Source: Candidimonas sp. (GTDB lineage Bacteria > Pseudomonadota > Gammaproteobacteria > Burkholderiales > Burkholderiaceae_B). From it: a DNA stretch of 62,514 nucleotides. The translations under genes were made by a program, and so were the position numbers. The stretch lies in contig SCRC01000043.1 in NCBI GenBank assembly GCA_004297945.1, positions 1 through 62,514 of the forward strand, in the 5' to 3' direction. Position 1 is the first letter of the stretch. Every line of letters begins with the position of its first letter. Shown here one piece after another: positions 45,581 through 54,275 of this stretch. The notes beneath the pieces are model-generated. The model worked only from the letters and a program-made list of their open reading frames with translations, was not told the origin of the DNA and did no database searches.

Positions 45581-46892
45581 ATTGAAATCAAGCAATATGG
45601 GTCGCGATGCGATCGAACACGCTAGTCAGGATGAGCTGCGCAGCGTGCAGCTGGAACGCTTGAAGTGGTCGCTGAAGCATGCGTACGAGCATGTGCCGCA
45701 TTATAAAAAGGCGTTCGATGCCGCGGGCGTTCATCCCGGCGATGTTAATCAGCTATCGGACATCACACGCTTTCCGTTTACGAGCAAACAGGATTTGCGT
45801 GACAACTATCCCTTCAAGATGTTTGCCGTGCCGCGCGAACAGGTCGTGCGCATTCATGCGTCGAGCGGCACGACCGGCAAGCCCACGGTCGTAGGCTATA
45901 CGATGAACGATATCAACCATTGGTCCGATCTGGTGGCGCGCTCGATCTGGGCTGCGGGCGGCCGGCCGGGCGATACGGTGCAGGTATCCTATGGCTATGG
46001 CTTGTTTACGGGCGGCCTGGGCGCTCACTATGGGGCTGAGCGCCTGGGCTGTTCGGTCATTCCAATGTCGGGCGGGCAGACCGAGAAGCAGGTGCAGCTG
46101 ATCTGCGATTTCGAGCCCAAAATCATTATGGTCACTCCTTCGTACTTCTGTAATATTCTCGAGGAAATGAATCGTCAAGGCGTTGATCCGCATAAAAGCT
46201 CGCTGCGTATCGGTATTTTCGGGGCGGAGCCCTGGACGGAGCAGATGCGGCGCGACATTGAAACGCTCAGCGGGATCGACGCCGTGGATATCTACGGTTT
46301 GTCCGAGGTCATGGGGCCGGGCGTGGCTATGGAATGCGTTGAATCCAAGGACGGCCCGGTGGTGTGGGAAGATCATTTCCTGCCTGAAATCATCAATCCC
46401 CAGACGGGCGAGCCTGTGGCCGACGGCGAAATCGGCGAGCTGGTGTTTACCTCGCTGACGCGCGAAGCAATGCCCGTCATTCGTTATCGCACGCACGATC
46501 TGACCCGCCTGTTGCCACCCACGTCGCGCAGCATGCGACGCATCGACAAGATTACCGGTCGCAGCGACGATATGCTGATTGTGCGGGGGGTTAATCTGTT
46601 CCCGACCCAGGTGGAAGAGCTGGTGCTGAAAGTGCCCGAGCTGGCGGCTCAATATCAGTTGGTGCTGACGCGCAACGGGAATATGGACGAGCTTGAAATC
46701 GTGACCGAGCTGCGTTCCGAGCACGATCAGCTGACTTCGGCCGGTCGTGACGCGGTGGGAGCGACGCTCAGGGCTGCCATCAAGACCTACATAGGCATCA
46801 GCACGAGGGTGACGGTGCAGGGCGCCGGCCAGATCGAACGCACCCTGACAGGCAAGGCGCGCCGGGTCATCGACAAGCGCGCGAAGGTGTAG
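45573..46892 (+). CDS. paaK: Phenylacetate-CoA ligase
   Basis: 439 residues from ATG 45573 after GGGAG. ATP-binding P-loop HASSGTTGKPTVVGYT, GAEPWTEQMR, DIYGLSEVMGPGVA and RSDDMLIVRGVNLFP define PaaK. It activates phenylacetate to phenylacetyl-CoA, the entry step. Last gene of the operon; paaF, paaH and paaJ for the final steps are not in the window. A REP cluster follows the stop. Confidence 0.97.
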   Translation: MSELKSSNMGRDAIEHASQDELRSVQLERLKWSLKHAYEHVPHYKKAFDAAGVHPGDVNQLSDITRFPFTSKQDLRDNYPFKMFAVPREQVVRIHASSGTTGKPTVVGYTMNDINHWSDLVARSIWAAGGRPGDTVQVSYGYGLFTGGLGAHYGAERLGCSVIPMSGGQTEKQVQLICDFEPKIIMVTPSYFCNILEEMNRQGVDPHKSSLRIGIFGAEPWTEQMRRDIETLSGIDAVDIYGLSEVMGPGVAMECVESKDGPVVWEDHFLPEIINPQTGEPVADGEIGELVFTSLTREAMPVIRYRTHDLTRLLPPTSRSMRRIDKITGRSDDMLIVRGVNLFPTQVEELVLKVPELAAQYQLVLTRNGNMDELEIVTELRSEHDQLTSAGRDAVGATLRAAIKTYIGISTRVTVQGAGQIERTLTGKARRVIDKRAKV

Positions 46893-46937
46893 GAACCTGT
46901 AGCGCCACCCTGTAGCGCTACCCCTTGTGGGTGGCAT
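46889..46937 (+). repeat. REP cluster 9 after paaK
   Basis: A GTAG at 46889 contains the paaK stop but is followed by unrelated sequence; a 13-base head fragment starts at 46899 and a full copy lies at 46912-46937 (arms GCTACCC/GGGTGGC, one G-T pair). Confidence 0.82.
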
Positions 46938-47365
46938 TCATCCTTTCGCATCAACCCAACCTCGCTCAGATCCTTCTACCCCCGCGTCGTGGCCAGTCAA
47001 GGTGGTATGTACAAATACGCGCCCATCGTACATGTAGCTGTAGCAGCAACCCTTGTGGTTGCCATCAATGCTTTGTCGATACCGTCTTGCATGCCGGGCT
47101 GGCGCTGCGCAACATTACCGTCAGGTGAGGATGCTCAGCCTGGGGCTGGAAGGCGGCGATGATTCAATTTGCTCTTCTCTGCGAAGAACGATTTACCATG
47201 GGCCTCGCGTAAAATGAAGAGCGACTCTACCATCGCGCCACTCGCCTTTGGCCTTGGCAGCGCCGTGGAAAAGTCTCATCGTGCTTCATCCATAAGGAAA
47301 CGGACACCCCCAACTACCAAATTCAGACTCATCTCCCGATTTGAAACGACTTGCTCGATGGAATA
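46938..47365. other. Intergenic between paaK and the AraC-type regulator
   Basis: About 430 bases. Apart from REP copy 10 I see no supported gene; two short plus-strand frames lack ribosome sites and overlap repeats. It must contain the regulator promoter. Confidence 0.5.
47040..47065 (+). repeat. Single REP copy 10, GCAACC stem variant
   Basis: Head GTAG at 47040-47043, arms GCAACC and GGTTGC around CTTGT: another compensated stem. A bare GTAG at 47034 precedes it. Confidence 0.85.
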
Positions 47366-48358
47366 ATGGCAGTGACGCCTTCTAGTGTTGATTTTGGCTT
47401 TTTGCTGATCCCGCAGTTTTCCATGCTCGCCTTGTCAGGCGTGCTTGAGCCTTTGCGCATGGCGAATCGGTTGGCCGGTCGCGAGTTGTATCGATGGTGC
47501 CTGCTCAGTGTTGACGGCGCGCCGGTCGAGGCCAGCAATGGCCTGGCGTTCACACCTACGGCGCACCTTGATGAGGGACAACACTTGGATACCTTGATTG
47601 TGGTGGCCAGCATCGACACGGCCAATTACTGTACATCGAAAATTCTTCGTTGGCTTAGAAAGATGGCGGCGCTGGGGGTCAATATCGGTGCGACCTCCAC
47701 CGCGGCTTTGATGCTGGCCCGGGCGGGGTTGCTTGATGGATACCGCTGCACGATTCATTGGGAGAACCTGGAGAGTTTTCGCGAGGAATTTCCCAAGGTG
47801 CAGGCGACCGCCGAATTGTACGAAATCGACGGCAAGCGGCTGACCTGCTCCGGTGGGGCAGCTGGGCTGGACATGATGATGCACCTGATTGCCTTGCGCC
47901 ACGGTCATGCGCTGGCGGCGGGGGTGGCCGAGCAATGCATACATCCAGAGATTCGCGAATCGCAGTCCAGTCAGCGTTTATCGTTGCGTGGCCGACTTAA
48001 TATATGTAATGCGCCCTTGTTCAATGCCATCGATTGTATGGAGCGTCATCTGGAAGATACCCTTGACTGCGCACAGATCGCGCGCCAGATCGGGCTTTCA
48101 GAGCGCCACATGAGCCGGCTTTTTCATACTCAGCTAGACACCACGCCAGCGCGTTTTTATCTTGGCTTGCGGCTGGATCGCGCGCGCGCCCTGCTTCAGC
48201 AAACAGTGATGAACATTCTGGAAGTCGGCATCGCCTGCGGCTTTGCGTCGTCCTCGCACTTCATTCGATGCTATCGCGCCAGGTTCGGCCATACCCCGGC
48301 CGTCGAACATGGCCATGGGCGCCAACCCTTGCCCCGACCTTCTCTTAGCGAGCATTAA
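47366..48358 (+). CDS. GlxA/AraC-family transcriptional regulator
   Basis: 330 residues from ATG 47366. The N-terminal two-thirds are a DJ-1/PfpI-like glutamine-amidotransferase-type sensor (DFGFLLIPQFSMLALSGVLEPLRMAN, TSTAALMLARAGLLDG, CSGGAAGLDMMMHLI); the last 100 residues are an AraC double HTH (IARQIGLSERHMSRLF, ILEVGIACGFASSSHFIRCYRARFG). The same architecture occurs in GbdR, CdhR and ArgR, which sense glycine betaine, carnitine or arginine. It lies 290 bases upstream of a quaternary-amine transporter operon and probably activates it. Confidence 0.9.
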   Translation: MAVTPSSVDFGFLLIPQFSMLALSGVLEPLRMANRLAGRELYRWCLLSVDGAPVEASNGLAFTPTAHLDEGQHLDTLIVVASIDTANYCTSKILRWLRKMAALGVNIGATSTAALMLARAGLLDGYRCTIHWENLESFREEFPKVQATAELYEIDGKRLTCSGGAAGLDMMMHLIALRHGHALAAGVAEQCIHPEIRESQSSQRLSLRGRLNICNAPLFNAIDCMERHLEDTLDCAQIARQIGLSERHMSRLFHTQLDTTPARFYLGLRLDRARALLQQTVMNILEVGIACGFASSSHFIRCYRARFGHTPAVEHGHGRQPLPRPSLSEH

Positions 48359-48648
48359 GCCGGGTTGCTGCCGACTGGCAAATCCAGGCCGGCGAGGCTT
48401 GTTCTTGTGCCGACGTATAACCATAACTATTGACTAATCGCCTTGCTTAGCCTGCATTTGGCTTAATTAGATTATAAAAAGTCTATTTTAGAGTATTCGG
48501 TGTGGCTTGTTACCCCTAAACTATGCTTCAATGACTTGGCGACAAAGACTAGGCAATCAGGGCTACGGTTCGTTTGTGCGAGATGTTTTGCACTTGCAAA
48601 GCAGTTCGTTAACGGCAATGTCCCGAAAAACGAACAGGAGACCTTGCC
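48359..48648. promoter_or_regulatory. Promoter region of the transporter/catabolic operon
   Basis: 290 bases, AT-rich at 48460-48500 (ATTAGATTATAAAAAGTC). It must carry the operon promoter and probably AraC-type operators, but I could not define either. AGGAG at 48636-48640 is the ribosome site for the first permease. Confidence 0.5.
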
Positions 48649-49302
48649 TTGGAAACATGGCAGTTCATGGTAAACAACATCGACTTGATTGCTTCGAGAA
48701 CACTCGAGCATATCTCGCTGGTAAGTGTGGCCATCGGTCTGGCGATTATCACCGGCGTGCCTATTGGTATTGCGATTACGCAAAACAAGAAAGCGGCCAG
48801 CATCGTGCTGTATATCGGCGCGATCATCATGACTATTCCGTCGATTGCCCTGTTCGGGATGATGATTCCGATCCTGTCGAAGTTCGGCCAAGGTATCGGC
48901 TATGTGCCGGCGGTGATTGCGGTATTGTTGTATTCGCAACTGCCCATCATCCGTAATACCTACACAGCCATCAACAATGTTGATCCCGCATTGCGTGAAG
49001 CGGCGCGGGGCATGGGCATGACCGCCTTGCAGCGCTTGCGCAAAGTTGAAATCCCGCTGGCGATCCCGGTCATCATGGCGGGTGTACGCAGCGCCGTAGT
49101 GCTCAATATAGGCGTTATGGCGATTGCCGCATATATCGGCGCGGGCGGGTTGGGAGTATTCATCAGCCGTGGCATTTCGCAGACCGATCCGCGCCAGTTG
49201 ATTACCGGAGCCGTTGCGGTCAGCCTGCTGGCCATTGTGGCCGATTATGCCTTGCTCTGGCTGCAGAACCGGCTTATTCCCGCTGGCCTGAAACGCACCT
49301 GA
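48649..49302 (+). CDS. Quaternary-amine ABC transporter permease (OpuCB/OsmW type)
   Basis: 217 residues from TTG 48649, placed 8 bases after AGGAG; ATG 48667 is the alternative. Five or six membrane segments and the EAA loop LREAARGMGMTALQRLRKVEIPLAIPVIMAGVRSA are those of glycine betaine/choline/carnitine importers. First gene of an apparent eight-gene operon ending at 57223. Confidence 0.92.
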   Translation: METWQFMVNNIDLIASRTLEHISLVSVAIGLAIITGVPIGIAITQNKKAASIVLYIGAIIMTIPSIALFGMMIPILSKFGQGIGYVPAVIAVLLYSQLPIIRNTYTAINNVDPALREAARGMGMTALQRLRKVEIPLAIPVIMAGVRSAVVLNIGVMAIAAYIGAGGLGVFISRGISQTDPRQLITGAVAVSLLAIVADYALLWLQNRLIPAGLKRT

Positions 49303-49326
49303 CCCTTTAACTGGAGATCCGGCGCC

Positions 49327-50457
49327 ATGATCCGCCTTGAGAATTTGACCAAGATTTTTGAAACCCGCGACGGCACGGCTGTGGCGGCCGATCACATCAA
49401 TATGAACGTCCCGGAAGGCGAAATCTGCATTTTGCTCGGTCCTTCGGGTTGCGGCAAGACCACTACGCTCAAGATGATCAACCGGCTTGTGCCCCCGACC
49501 TCGGGCAAGGTTTTTATCGGCAATCAGGACACTAGCAGTTACGACACGATTGCCTTGCGCCGCGGTATTGGCTACGTGATTCAGCAGATCGGCCTGTTCC
49601 CAAACATGACGGTCGCGGAAAATATTGGCGTTGTGCCGCACATGCTGGGCTGGGATCGCCGACGTATTAAGCAGCGTGTCGAAGAACTGCTGGAAATGGT
49701 CACGCTGGATCCTGCGGTATTCATGACGCGTTTTCCCAAGGAGCTATCCGGCGGCCAGCAGCAGCGCATTGGCGTGGCACGCGCCTTGGCCGCAGACCCG
49801 CCGGTTTTGCTGATGGATGAACCGTTTGGCGCAATAGATCCGATTAATCGCGCGATCATTCAGGACGAGTTCCTGAAAATGCAGCAAAAGTTGGGCAAGA
49901 CCATTCTATTTGTCAGCCACGATATCGATGAGGCGGTCAAGATGGGCGACAAGGTTGCCATTTTCAATGCCGGCAAGCTTGAACAGTTCGATACGCCCGA
50001 CAATGTACTGGCTCATCCGGTTAGCGATTTCATTGCCGATTTTGTCGGCCGCGACCGTACGCTCAAACGCCTGCCACTAGCCAGCGTGGCCGATGCGATG
50101 GATGCGAATCCGCCGTGCGTGAGCGCGGACGATCCCGTGCAGAAAGCGGCGGGCCTGATGGCTGAGTCCGGCTATGTGGATCTGGCCGTGGTGGACGCGG
50201 CCGGCAAGGTTCAGGGTGTCATGTCGGGCGGCCCCGCCGCTGCGCGGCAAGGGGTGTGCCGCGATCATTGTTGCGAGATCAAGGCCAGTGTGACCCGCCT
50301 GGACGACTTGCGCACCGTCGTGTCGCTGATGTTTGCCAATGAGCTGACCTGGCTGGCCTGCGTGGACGAACACGGGCGCTACCAGGGGTGCATTACCTTG
50401 ACAGGTATTACGCGCTTCCTTGGCCAGACCTACCGCGATCTTGAGCGCGAGGAATAA
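49327..50457 (+). CDS. Quaternary-amine ABC transporter ATPase with CBS domains
   Basis: 376 residues. Walker A GPSGCGKTT, signature LSGGQQQRIGVARAL, Walker B VLLMDEPFGAIDP, switch His in FVSHDIDEA. Residues about 250-370 form a CBS pair, as in OpuCA/OsmV, which sense ionic strength or nucleotides. The second CBS segment has an unusual GVCRDHCCEIKASV stretch where a loop is expected. Confidence 0.94.
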   Translation: MIRLENLTKIFETRDGTAVAADHINMNVPEGEICILLGPSGCGKTTTLKMINRLVPPTSGKVFIGNQDTSSYDTIALRRGIGYVIQQIGLFPNMTVAENIGVVPHMLGWDRRRIKQRVEELLEMVTLDPAVFMTRFPKELSGGQQQRIGVARALAADPPVLLMDEPFGAIDPINRAIIQDEFLKMQQKLGKTILFVSHDIDEAVKMGDKVAIFNAGKLEQFDTPDNVLAHPVSDFIADFVGRDRTLKRLPLASVADAMDANPPCVSADDPVQKAAGLMAESGYVDLAVVDAAGKVQGVMSGGPAAARQGVCRDHCCEIKASVTRLDDLRTVVSLMFANELTWLACVDEHGRYQGCITLTGITRFLGQTYRDLEREE

Positions 50458-50460
50458 GCC

Positions 50461-51204
50461 ATGGCGTCGCGTTCTTTGAAAATGTCGACAATCAGCGTGG
50501 CCGGGTGGCTGGTTCTGGCGCTGGGCCTGTTCCTGCTGGGATGGTGGATTCAGCGCGCCGGCCTGATTGAAACCTTGCTGAGCTACCAGGACGACATCAT
50601 CTATTTGACAGGGCAGCACATCGAGCTGACGCTGATCTCGGGCGGCCTGGCGATTGTCACCGGTATTCCGCTGGGCATTATTTTAAGCCGGTCTTTTTTT
50701 AAACGTTCGTCCGAAAGCCTGATGCAACTGCTTAATGTCGGCGCTACCATTCCGACACTGGCCGTACTGGCGCTGTCGATGAGCTTTCTTGGCATTGGCG
50801 CATTGCCGGCGATTTTCGCCTTGTGGGTGGCCTCGTTGCTCTACATCGTTCGCAACACCTATTCAGGGCTGATTTCGGTGCCGTCGCACCTGGTCGAAGC
50901 CGCGCGCGGCGTGGGCATGACTGCTAGGCAAGTACTCTGGCGGGTCGAATTGCCCAACGCGCTTTTTGTCATTTTTGCGGGTGTGCGTACCGCGCTGACG
51001 ATTAATGTAGGCACGGTGCCACTGGCGTTTCTGATTGGCGGCGGAGGTCTGGGGCAGCTGATTTTTACCGGCATTGATCTGAATGAACCGGGCATGATGC
51101 TGGCCGGTGCGATTCCGACAGCTTTGCTGGCGGTGATTGTTGATGCTTTGATGGGCGGGGCGGCTTTTTTGCTGATCCCTCGCGGTGTTAATCCGCTGCG
51201 TTAA
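50461..51204 (+). CDS. Quaternary-amine ABC transporter second permease (OpuCD/OsmY-partner type)
   Basis: 247 residues starting 3 bases after the ATPase stop. Six predicted membrane segments; EAA loop LVEAARGVGMTARQVLWRVELPNALFVIFAGVRTA. Partner of the first permease, forming a heterodimeric channel as in OpuC. Confidence 0.92.
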   Translation: MASRSLKMSTISVAGWLVLALGLFLLGWWIQRAGLIETLLSYQDDIIYLTGQHIELTLISGGLAIVTGIPLGIILSRSFFKRSSESLMQLLNVGATIPTLAVLALSMSFLGIGALPAIFALWVASLLYIVRNTYSGLISVPSHLVEAARGVGMTARQVLWRVELPNALFVIFAGVRTALTINVGTVPLAFLIGGGGLGQLIFTGIDLNEPGMMLAGAIPTALLAVIVDALMGGAAFLLIPRGVNPLR

Positions 51205-51241
51205 GCCATTTCTTGTACATAAACCAATGGAGATAACCACC

Positions 51242-52135
51242 ATGAAAATGCTTAATCTGATGCGTGCCGTCGCAGTGTCCGTGGCCGGGCTTGCCTCGGT
51301 CGCCGCCATTGCGGCTGATAATACGATTGTTGTCGGTGGGAAGAATTTTACTGAACAGCAGATCATGGCCGAAATGACCACCCAGCTGCTTCAGGCCAAG
51401 GGCTTCAAGGTCGATACGCGGGCCGGCATGGGCAGCGCCGTGCTGCGCCAGGCGCAAGAAAACGGCCAGGTCGATGTGTACTGGGAATATACCGGCACAT
51501 CCTTGATTACCTACAACAAAATCAAAGAACGCATGTCGCCCGAAAAAACCTACGAGAAGGTCAAGACACTGGACGCGAAGAGGGGGCTGGTGTGGCTCAA
51601 TGCGTCCAGGGCGAATAATACGTATGCTCTGGTCATGCGCGAGCAAGAGGCCGCAGCCAAGCATATCAAGACCTTGAGCGATCTGGCCAAGGCCGAGAAT
51701 GCGGGGGCGAAGCTGACCTTTGCTACGAACGCCGAATTCGCTGCGCGCGCCGATGGCATGAAGCCGCTAGAGAAAGCCTATGGTTTCCAGTTCGGGCGCG
51801 CTAATGTGAAGCACATGGATTCGGGTCTGACGTACCAGGCGCTGCGCGACAAACAGGTTGATGTGGCCTTGGCGTTTGCGACCGACGGCCGTATCCCCGC
51901 GTTCCATTTTGTCGTGCTGACCGACAACAAGCATTTCTTTCCCGCTTATGCACTGACTCCTGTTGTGCGCAAAGATACGCTTAAAGCGCACCCCAAGCTG
52001 GCTGGCATTTTGAACGGCCTGTCCGCCAAGCTGACCGACAAAGTGATGGCGCACCTGAATGCCAGTGTCGATGTCGACAAGAAATCGATTCGGGACGTAG
52101 CGGCCGGTTTCTTGAAGAAATCCGGTCTTATCTGA
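51242..52135 (+). CDS. Quaternary-amine ABC transporter substrate-binding protein (OpuCC/OsmF type)
   Basis: 297 residues from ATG 51242 after GGAG. A normal Sec signal peptide (cleavage near AAIAADN, no lipobox Cys) makes it a soluble periplasmic protein. VGGKNFTEQQIMAEMTTQLL and VDVYWEYTGTSLITYNK are the family motifs. Known ligands are glycine betaine, choline, carnitine and similar; the present ligand is unknown. Confidence 0.92.
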   Translation: MKMLNLMRAVAVSVAGLASVAAIAADNTIVVGGKNFTEQQIMAEMTTQLLQAKGFKVDTRAGMGSAVLRQAQENGQVDVYWEYTGTSLITYNKIKERMSPEKTYEKVKTLDAKRGLVWLNASRANNTYALVMREQEAAAKHIKTLSDLAKAENAGAKLTFATNAEFAARADGMKPLEKAYGFQFGRANVKHMDSGLTYQALRDKQVDVALAFATDGRIPAFHFVVLTDNKHFFPAYALTPVVRKDTLKAHPKLAGILNGLSAKLTDKVMAHLNASVDVDKKSIRDVAAGFLKKSGLI

Positions 52136-52190
52136 TCAAGTGACGAGCCGGCCGCCATGGCGGCGCGGGCCCGTCGATGGAGCACATGTA

Positions 52191-53060
52191 ATGCCGATCG
52201 AGTCTCGCATAAAAGTTGCGGTGGCGCAGATGGATTGCCAGCTTGGTAATTTGAAACATAATCTTGAAATACATCTTGAGCTTATCGAACAGGCTCGTAG
52301 TGACGGGGTGGGTTTGCTGATGTTCCCCGAGTTGTCGCTGACCGGCTATCGCCTGGGCGATCGAACGCCAGACCTGGCCCTGCACCGAGAGGATCCGCTG
52401 ATCCTGCGACTGGCAGCGGCGGCTCAGGGCATCGATGTGCTGTTCGGTTTTGTCGAAGAAGGCGCTGCAGCCCAGATATACAACGCCATGGCGGTCGTGC
52501 GCGACGGTCGCCTGACTTATGTACATCGAAAGGTGAATTTACCCACCTACGGCCAGATGGACGAAGGCAAGCTATTTGCCGGCGGCCGTTACATCGAGAC
52601 CTTTCCGGTAACCGGGCCGTGGTACGGGGGCGTGCTGATTTGCGCCGATTTGTGGAATCCGGCGCTGGTGCACCTGGCCATGCTGCACGGTGCGTCACTA
52701 TTGCTGGCACCGGTCAACTCGGCGCTGGGCGCGGTCGGAGGACAGTTTTCCAACCCCGATGGATGGAAACTGGTATTGAGCTTTTACGCGATGATGTATG
52801 GCTTGCCCGTATTGATGGCCAATCGCTATGGGCAAGAGGGCGATGCTTTCTTTTGGGGCGGTTCGCAAATTCTGGACCCCTACGGCAAGGTACTGGCCGT
52901 TGCTCCCGAAGGGTATGTTGGCCTGGTGGCAGCCGAGCTGAGCTACGCCGATGTGCGCCACGCGCGCTTTCAGCTGCCCACAGTGCGCGATAGCAACCTT
53001 CATCTGGTACAGCGGGAAATCCACCGTCTCGCCGACCGGATCGGTATGCCGAATATCTAG
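52191..53060 (+). CDS. Nitrilase-superfamily amidohydrolase
   Basis: 289 residues from ATG 52191. The Glu-Lys-Cys triad is visible: FPELSLTGY, VHRKVNLPTYG and GVLICADLWNP. This fold includes aliphatic amidases, omega-amidases, N-carbamoyl amidases and true nitrilases; the sequence alone does not decide. It sits between an importer and CoA-dependent genes and could unmask a carboxylic acid for the ligase (inference). Confidence 0.85.
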   Translation: MPIESRIKVAVAQMDCQLGNLKHNLEIHLELIEQARSDGVGLLMFPELSLTGYRLGDRTPDLALHREDPLILRLAAAAQGIDVLFGFVEEGAAAQIYNAMAVVRDGRLTYVHRKVNLPTYGQMDEGKLFAGGRYIETFPVTGPWYGGVLICADLWNPALVHLAMLHGASLLLAPVNSALGAVGGQFSNPDGWKLVLSFYAMMYGLPVLMANRYGQEGDAFFWGGSQILDPYGKVLAVAPEGYVGLVAAELSYADVRHARFQLPTVRDSNLHLVQREIHRLADRIGMPNI

Positions 53061-53068
53061 AGAACCCC

Positions 53069-54262
53069 ATGAACGACTTTATATTGAACACCGAGGATCG
53101 CGAGTTCCGGGCTGAGGTCAGGGCGTTCTTGCAGCGCGAATTGGCGCCGCGCGCGGCGGCTATCGAAAACAACGAGGATTGGACTGCGGTCAAAGCCGTT
53201 GTGCGTGCGCTGGGCGATGCAGGCTACCTGACCTTGATGTTTCCCGATCTGTACAGGGGAGCATTGAAATCGCCTGGCCTGACCCATGCCACGATTCTCT
53301 CTGAAGAGGCGGCGCGCATCAATTACGCTTTCGAAACCACCATTGCCACCGCCTTGTCTTGCGCTTATCCGCTGCACCGCTATGCGCAGCCTGCTGTGCG
53401 CGATCGCTACCTGGCGGGTATAGTCGAAGGCGCTCAGGTCGGTGCAATTTGTGTGACCGAGCCCACCGTTGGTTCGGACAGCGCCGGCATGCAGACCACG
53501 ATCGAGTTTGACGAGGCCAGCGACGAGTGGGTGATCAACGGCTTGAAGCGTTTTATTTCAAATGCGTCCGTCGCCGATACCTATATTGTCTATGGCATCA
53601 GCAATAGCGCCGCAGCACCGCAAAAAGGCATGAGCGCCGTGGTGGTGCCCGATGCGACACCTGGCATTAGCTTTCCGCGCACCTATACATTCATGGGCCG
53701 GCGCGGCTGCATAGTGGGCGAGGTCGCTTTCGAGAATTGCCGCGTACCGGCCGATCACTTGCTAGGCCGGCGTGATGAGGGTTTTCGCATCATGCTGGGC
53801 ATGTTCAATTTCGAGCGCGTGATCCTGGGGGGATCCGGGCTGGGTGTGGCCCGATCGGCCTTTGAGATTGCGTGTCGGCATTGCCAGCAGCGGCTCAGTT
53901 TCGGACAGATGCTGGGTAGCAAGCAGCAGATCTGGGGCCGGATCGCCGACATGAGCTGCCGCATCGATGCCGCCGAGCTGTTGACATACCGCGCGGCCAA
54001 GTTGTATGACGCAGGCGGATTGACTCCTAAAGAGCTCATGAAACCGGCTTCCATGGCCAAGCTGGCATCGACCGAGACGGCGAATTTCTGCGCCGACGCG
54101 ACGGTTCAAATTCTGGGGGGAGAGGGGCTGACCAAGCAGTACGGTCGTGCCGAGCAAATCTTTCGCGACGCGCGGGCGCTGCCGATTGTGGGCGGAACCT
54201 CGGAGATGGTTAGATACCTGATTGCCAGCGTTGACCTCCCCGACATCAAACTAAACCTTTAA
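53069..54262 (+). CDS. Acyl-CoA dehydrogenase family protein
   Basis: 397 residues. CVTEPTVGSDSAGMQT and RYTFMGRRGCIVGEVAFENCRVP are flavin/substrate motifs. The usual catalytic Glu position in the C-terminal loop reads VGGTSE, that is Gly instead of Glu; an alternative Glu sits on helix G in MFNFERVILGGSGLG, as in isovaleryl-CoA dehydrogenase. So it is probably active on a branched or bulky acyl-CoA. Eight bases after the nitrilase gene. Confidence 0.88.
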   Translation: MNDFILNTEDREFRAEVRAFLQRELAPRAAAIENNEDWTAVKAVVRALGDAGYLTLMFPDLYRGALKSPGLTHATILSEEAARINYAFETTIATALSCAYPLHRYAQPAVRDRYLAGIVEGAQVGAICVTEPTVGSDSAGMQTTIEFDEASDEWVINGLKRFISNASVADTYIVYGISNSAAAPQKGMSAVVVPDATPGISFPRTYTFMGRRGCIVGEVAFENCRVPADHLLGRRDEGFRIMLGMFNFERVILGGSGLGVARSAFEIACRHCQQRLSFGQMLGSKQQIWGRIADMSCRIDAAELLTYRAAKLYDAGGLTPKELMKPASMAKLASTETANFCADATVQILGGEGLTKQYGRAEQIFRDARALPIVGGTSEMVRYLIASVDLPDIKLNL

Positions 54263-54275
54263 CCGCAACAACTTC

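Noticed and set aside
46925-47366. Short plus-strand frames between paaK and the AraC-type regulator
   Set aside because: They overlap REP copies and lack ribosome sites; composition is unlike the flanking genes.
48472-49641. A 389-residue minus-strand frame across the transporter promoter and permease
   Set aside because: Antisense to a clear permease and ATPase, with shadow-type composition (many His, Asn, Arg) and no recognisable domain.
53069-54262. Acyl-CoA dehydrogenase considered as a dead enzyme because VGGTSE replaces YEGTS
   Set aside because: A Glu at the alternative helix-G position (FNFERVI) is present and the frame is intact, so an isovaleryl-CoA dehydrogenase-like active site is more likely.
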